A stretch of DNA of 5,665 bases from NCBI GenBank assembly GCA_016215305.1, contig JACRKI010000152.1, positions 1 through 5,665 on the forward strand, written 5' to 3'. The first letter of the stretch is position 1, and every line of letters starts with the position of its first letter. Position numbers and translations under genes: made by a program. The stretch comes from Candidatus Woesearchaeota archaeon. Lineage in GTDB: Archaea > Nanobdellota > Nanobdellia > Woesearchaeales > DSVV01. Under the pieces are notes generated by a model that worked only from the letters and a program-made list of their open reading frames with translations, was not told where the DNA came from and made no database searches. Positions 4,464 to 5,665 of this stretch are shown here, one piece after another.

Positions 4464-5510
4464 TTCTTTCCCATCATTATTACTTAATGCATACTTGTAC
4501 TCTTTTCTAACAACTTGTATATTAGTTTTATACTTCTTAAGAAGCGCAATCATTTCCTCTTCGGAAGGAATCCCTGCAGAACGATAAGAAACTACAATAA
4601 TTTTGCCTTGAAATTTCTTAAAAAGAGTATCAAATGCAGTGTGTATTAGATATTTATCTTCCCAGACGGTTTTCTCTTTTTTTAACCGAAAATGTTTTGA
4701 GTTATTGTCTATTTTATCGTTCCACTCATCATATTCACATATTCCCTCCAGAAAATGATAAAAATCTTTGTAGTCAACACCAATATTGCTATGCGCAGAA
4801 AAATAAGGAGTGTCAATATAAATCAAGTCTGCAGAAATTTCTTGTGGAAATTTTAACGAATCGTGATTAAGAGATTTATTTTCTCGTTTATTATCAAAAA
4901 CAAGGTTGTTAACTTCCTCTACAAACTCCTTAAACTGTACATCAAAAGGAGTATCCCAAGTCGTTTTATTTCCAAATCCCCTTTTAACATTTGCAAATCG
5001 TACATAGAGGTTCTTTCTATGAAATAGATTGTAAGGTCTTTTTCTTATGCAGGATTGAAAAAGACAATAAAAAGCTAAAGCTTGTTTGTATTTGTTTTCA
5101 ATGTGTTTGATATTTGTTATTACAATATCCAACCATTTATTTTCTTCGTTAGTAAAATAAACATCTTTGAACTTGTTTTCGATAAAAGAAGGATATTCAA
5201 AGTTGTGTTTTCTAAGGATGAAATCCACATCATCAGACATTAGTTGTTCTTCATTATTCTCAATAATGGCTTTTCCTATTATGCTATTAAACAGGAGTGT
5301 GTCATTGTAGAATACTTCTTTCCCATGTAGTTTAGCAACATAACCTACAATTCCAGTACCCCCAAAGAGATCAAGAAAAGAGTCAAATTCCATGTCTTGT
5401 ATAGTGTCCCATATCCAACTAACAATTTTCTGTTTGCTTCCAAGATACCTCGTGGTCGGAAGATTCACTAATTCTCTTTTTAACATCACACATTGATTAG
5501 TTCTTATCAT
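4443..5510 (-). CDS. D12-class adenine-N6 DNA methyltransferase of the restriction-modification pair
   Basis: An alpha-class (MethyltransfD12/Dam-like) adenine methyltransferase. In order from the ATG at 5510 it has motif X RYLGSK (residues 21-26), the SAM-binding motif I FLDLFGGTG (45-53), an acidic ND (69-70), a region of about 150 residues that should hold the target-recognition domain, motif IV as DTPY (233-236; usual form DPPY), and VSYRSAGIPSEEE (307-319). It should protect the target of the adjacent endonuclease by methylating adenine. Three starts are possible: GTG 5552 (369 residues), ATG 5510 (355) and ATG 5486 (347, about 27 bases after a TTTAAAAA tract, so possibly leaderless). 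I report the first ATG; sequence alone does not decide. M.EcoRV is also D12 class but, as I remember it, carries DPPY and looks distant, so the pair need not be a simple EcoRV-system orthologue. Convergent with, and overlapping, the endonuclease gene. Confidence 0.9.
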   Translation of the reverse strand: MIRTNQCVMLKRELVNLPTTRYLGSKQKIVSWIWDTIQDMEFDSFLDLFGGTGIVGYVAKLHGKEVFYNDTLLFNSIIGKAIIENNEEQLMSDDVDFILRKHNFEYPSFIENKFKDVYFTNEENKWLDIVITNIKHIENKYKQALAFYCLFQSCIRKRPYNLFHRKNLYVRFANVKRGFGNKTTWDTPFDVQFKEFVEEVNNLVFDNKRENKSLNHDSLKFPQEISADLIYIDTPYFSAHSNIGVDYKDFYHFLEGICEYDEWNDKIDNNSKHFRLKKEKTVWEDKYLIHTAFDTLFKKFQGKIIVVSYRSAGIPSEEEMIALLKKYKTNIQVVRKEYKYALSNNDGKELLFIAT

Positions 5511-5630
5511 TTTTAAATTTTTGTGCTTGCCAACATAATTCGCCAAAGTCACCTATCGTTTTCAAGATTAAGATTTACTCCTGCCATTCGACAAGGTACA
5601 TTTGCTATTGGCACGTTTATCACACAACTA

Positions 5631-5644
5631 TTCAGGTACCTGAA
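5631..5644. promoter_or_regulatory. 14-bp perfect palindrome abutting the methyltransferase promoter, likely operator
   Basis: TTCAGGTACCTGAA is fully self-complementary. It directly touches the TATA box at 5645-5653 on the side facing the expected start of the methyltransferase transcript, where a bound protein would block RNA polymerase. Many restriction-modification systems autoregulate through such operators. No controller gene is visible in the window, so the binding protein could be the methyltransferase, a gene beyond the right edge, or a host factor. Confidence 0.5.
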
Positions 5645-5653
5645 CTATATAAA
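5645..5653 (-). promoter_or_regulatory. TATA box upstream of the methyltransferase gene
   Basis: Read on the minus strand this is TTTATATAG, close to the archaeal consensus. A start about 26 bases downstream would be near 5623, giving a leader of about 70-135 bases before the candidate methyltransferase starts. The plus-strand reading CTATATAAAT is also TATA-like, so a divergent rightward promoter leaving the window is possible. Confidence 0.55.
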
Positions 5654-5665
5654 TCTTTCGGTATC

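Noticed and set aside
4634..4870. A 78-residue plus-strand gene
   Set aside because: It lies antisense within the methyltransferase frame and has Cys/His-rich but family-less content; treated as a shadow.
5631..5644. Integration (att) site of the restriction module
   Set aside because: No second copy of the palindrome is present at the other end of the module near 3695-3830, and its placement against the TATA box suits an operator better.
1..5665. CRISPR array, insertion sequence or transposase remnants
   Set aside because: No regularly spaced repeats, no terminal inverted repeats with flanking duplications, and no transposase-like frame were seen on either strand.

Overview
The window reads as a piece of an archaeal chromosome. 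The basis is several AT-rich TATA boxes centred about 24-29 bases before ATG codons that have little or no Shine-Dalgarno sequence (1994-2002 before 2024, 3793-3800 before 3825, 1497-1506 before 1526), as expected of leaderless archaeal transcripts, together with short oligo-T tracts at gene ends. Gene content (a PaaK-like adenylate-forming enzyme, CNNM/CorB and ThpR families) does not fix the phylum. A DPANN-type or metagenomic archaeon is a guess.

Left part (1-1431): the 3' end of a PaaK-like AMP-forming ligase is followed by an alpha/beta hydrolase. The 133-base gap between them holds a TATA-like element and a striking nested RNA-fold candidate. A 10-bp outer helix (468-477 with 547-556) encloses two perfect hairpins, and its 3' strand covers the GAGG in front of the hydrolase ATG. 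This looks like a translational cis-regulator.

Middle (1432-3695): 1432-2023 has no intact gene. It holds a GC-rich inverted repeat around a TATA-like sequence and then a decayed NYN-domain (LabA/DUF88-type nuclease) gene. Its lesions can be read: a damaged 5' end, a 1-base frameshift, an 8-bp tandem duplication that shifts the frame, and loss of the catalytic core. A strong TATA box then serves a two-gene unit: a CNNM/CorB-type membrane protein (DUF21, two CBS, CorC_HlyC) and, 4 bases later, a ThpR/LigT-like 2H phosphoesterase. The ThpR protein stops just after its second HxTx motif and so lacks the usual C-terminal portion.

Right part (3696-5665): a convergent type II restriction-modification module that is visibly more AT-rich than the CNNM gene. 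The endonuclease is a clear, nearly collinear homologue of EcoRV, with the PD...DxK site, the conserved Glu and the Gly-x-Gly recognition loop. The opposite-strand gene is a D12-class adenine-N6 DNA methyltransferase, and the two 3' ends overlap by 21 bp. The methyltransferase is preceded by a strong TATA box that abuts a perfect 14-bp palindrome, a likely operator. The truncated ThpR beside the module suggests that the module may have been inserted into the thpR 3' end.

The best candidates for something undescribed are the EcoRV-type system in an archaeal setting with changed recognition-loop residues, and the structured leader of the hydrolase.
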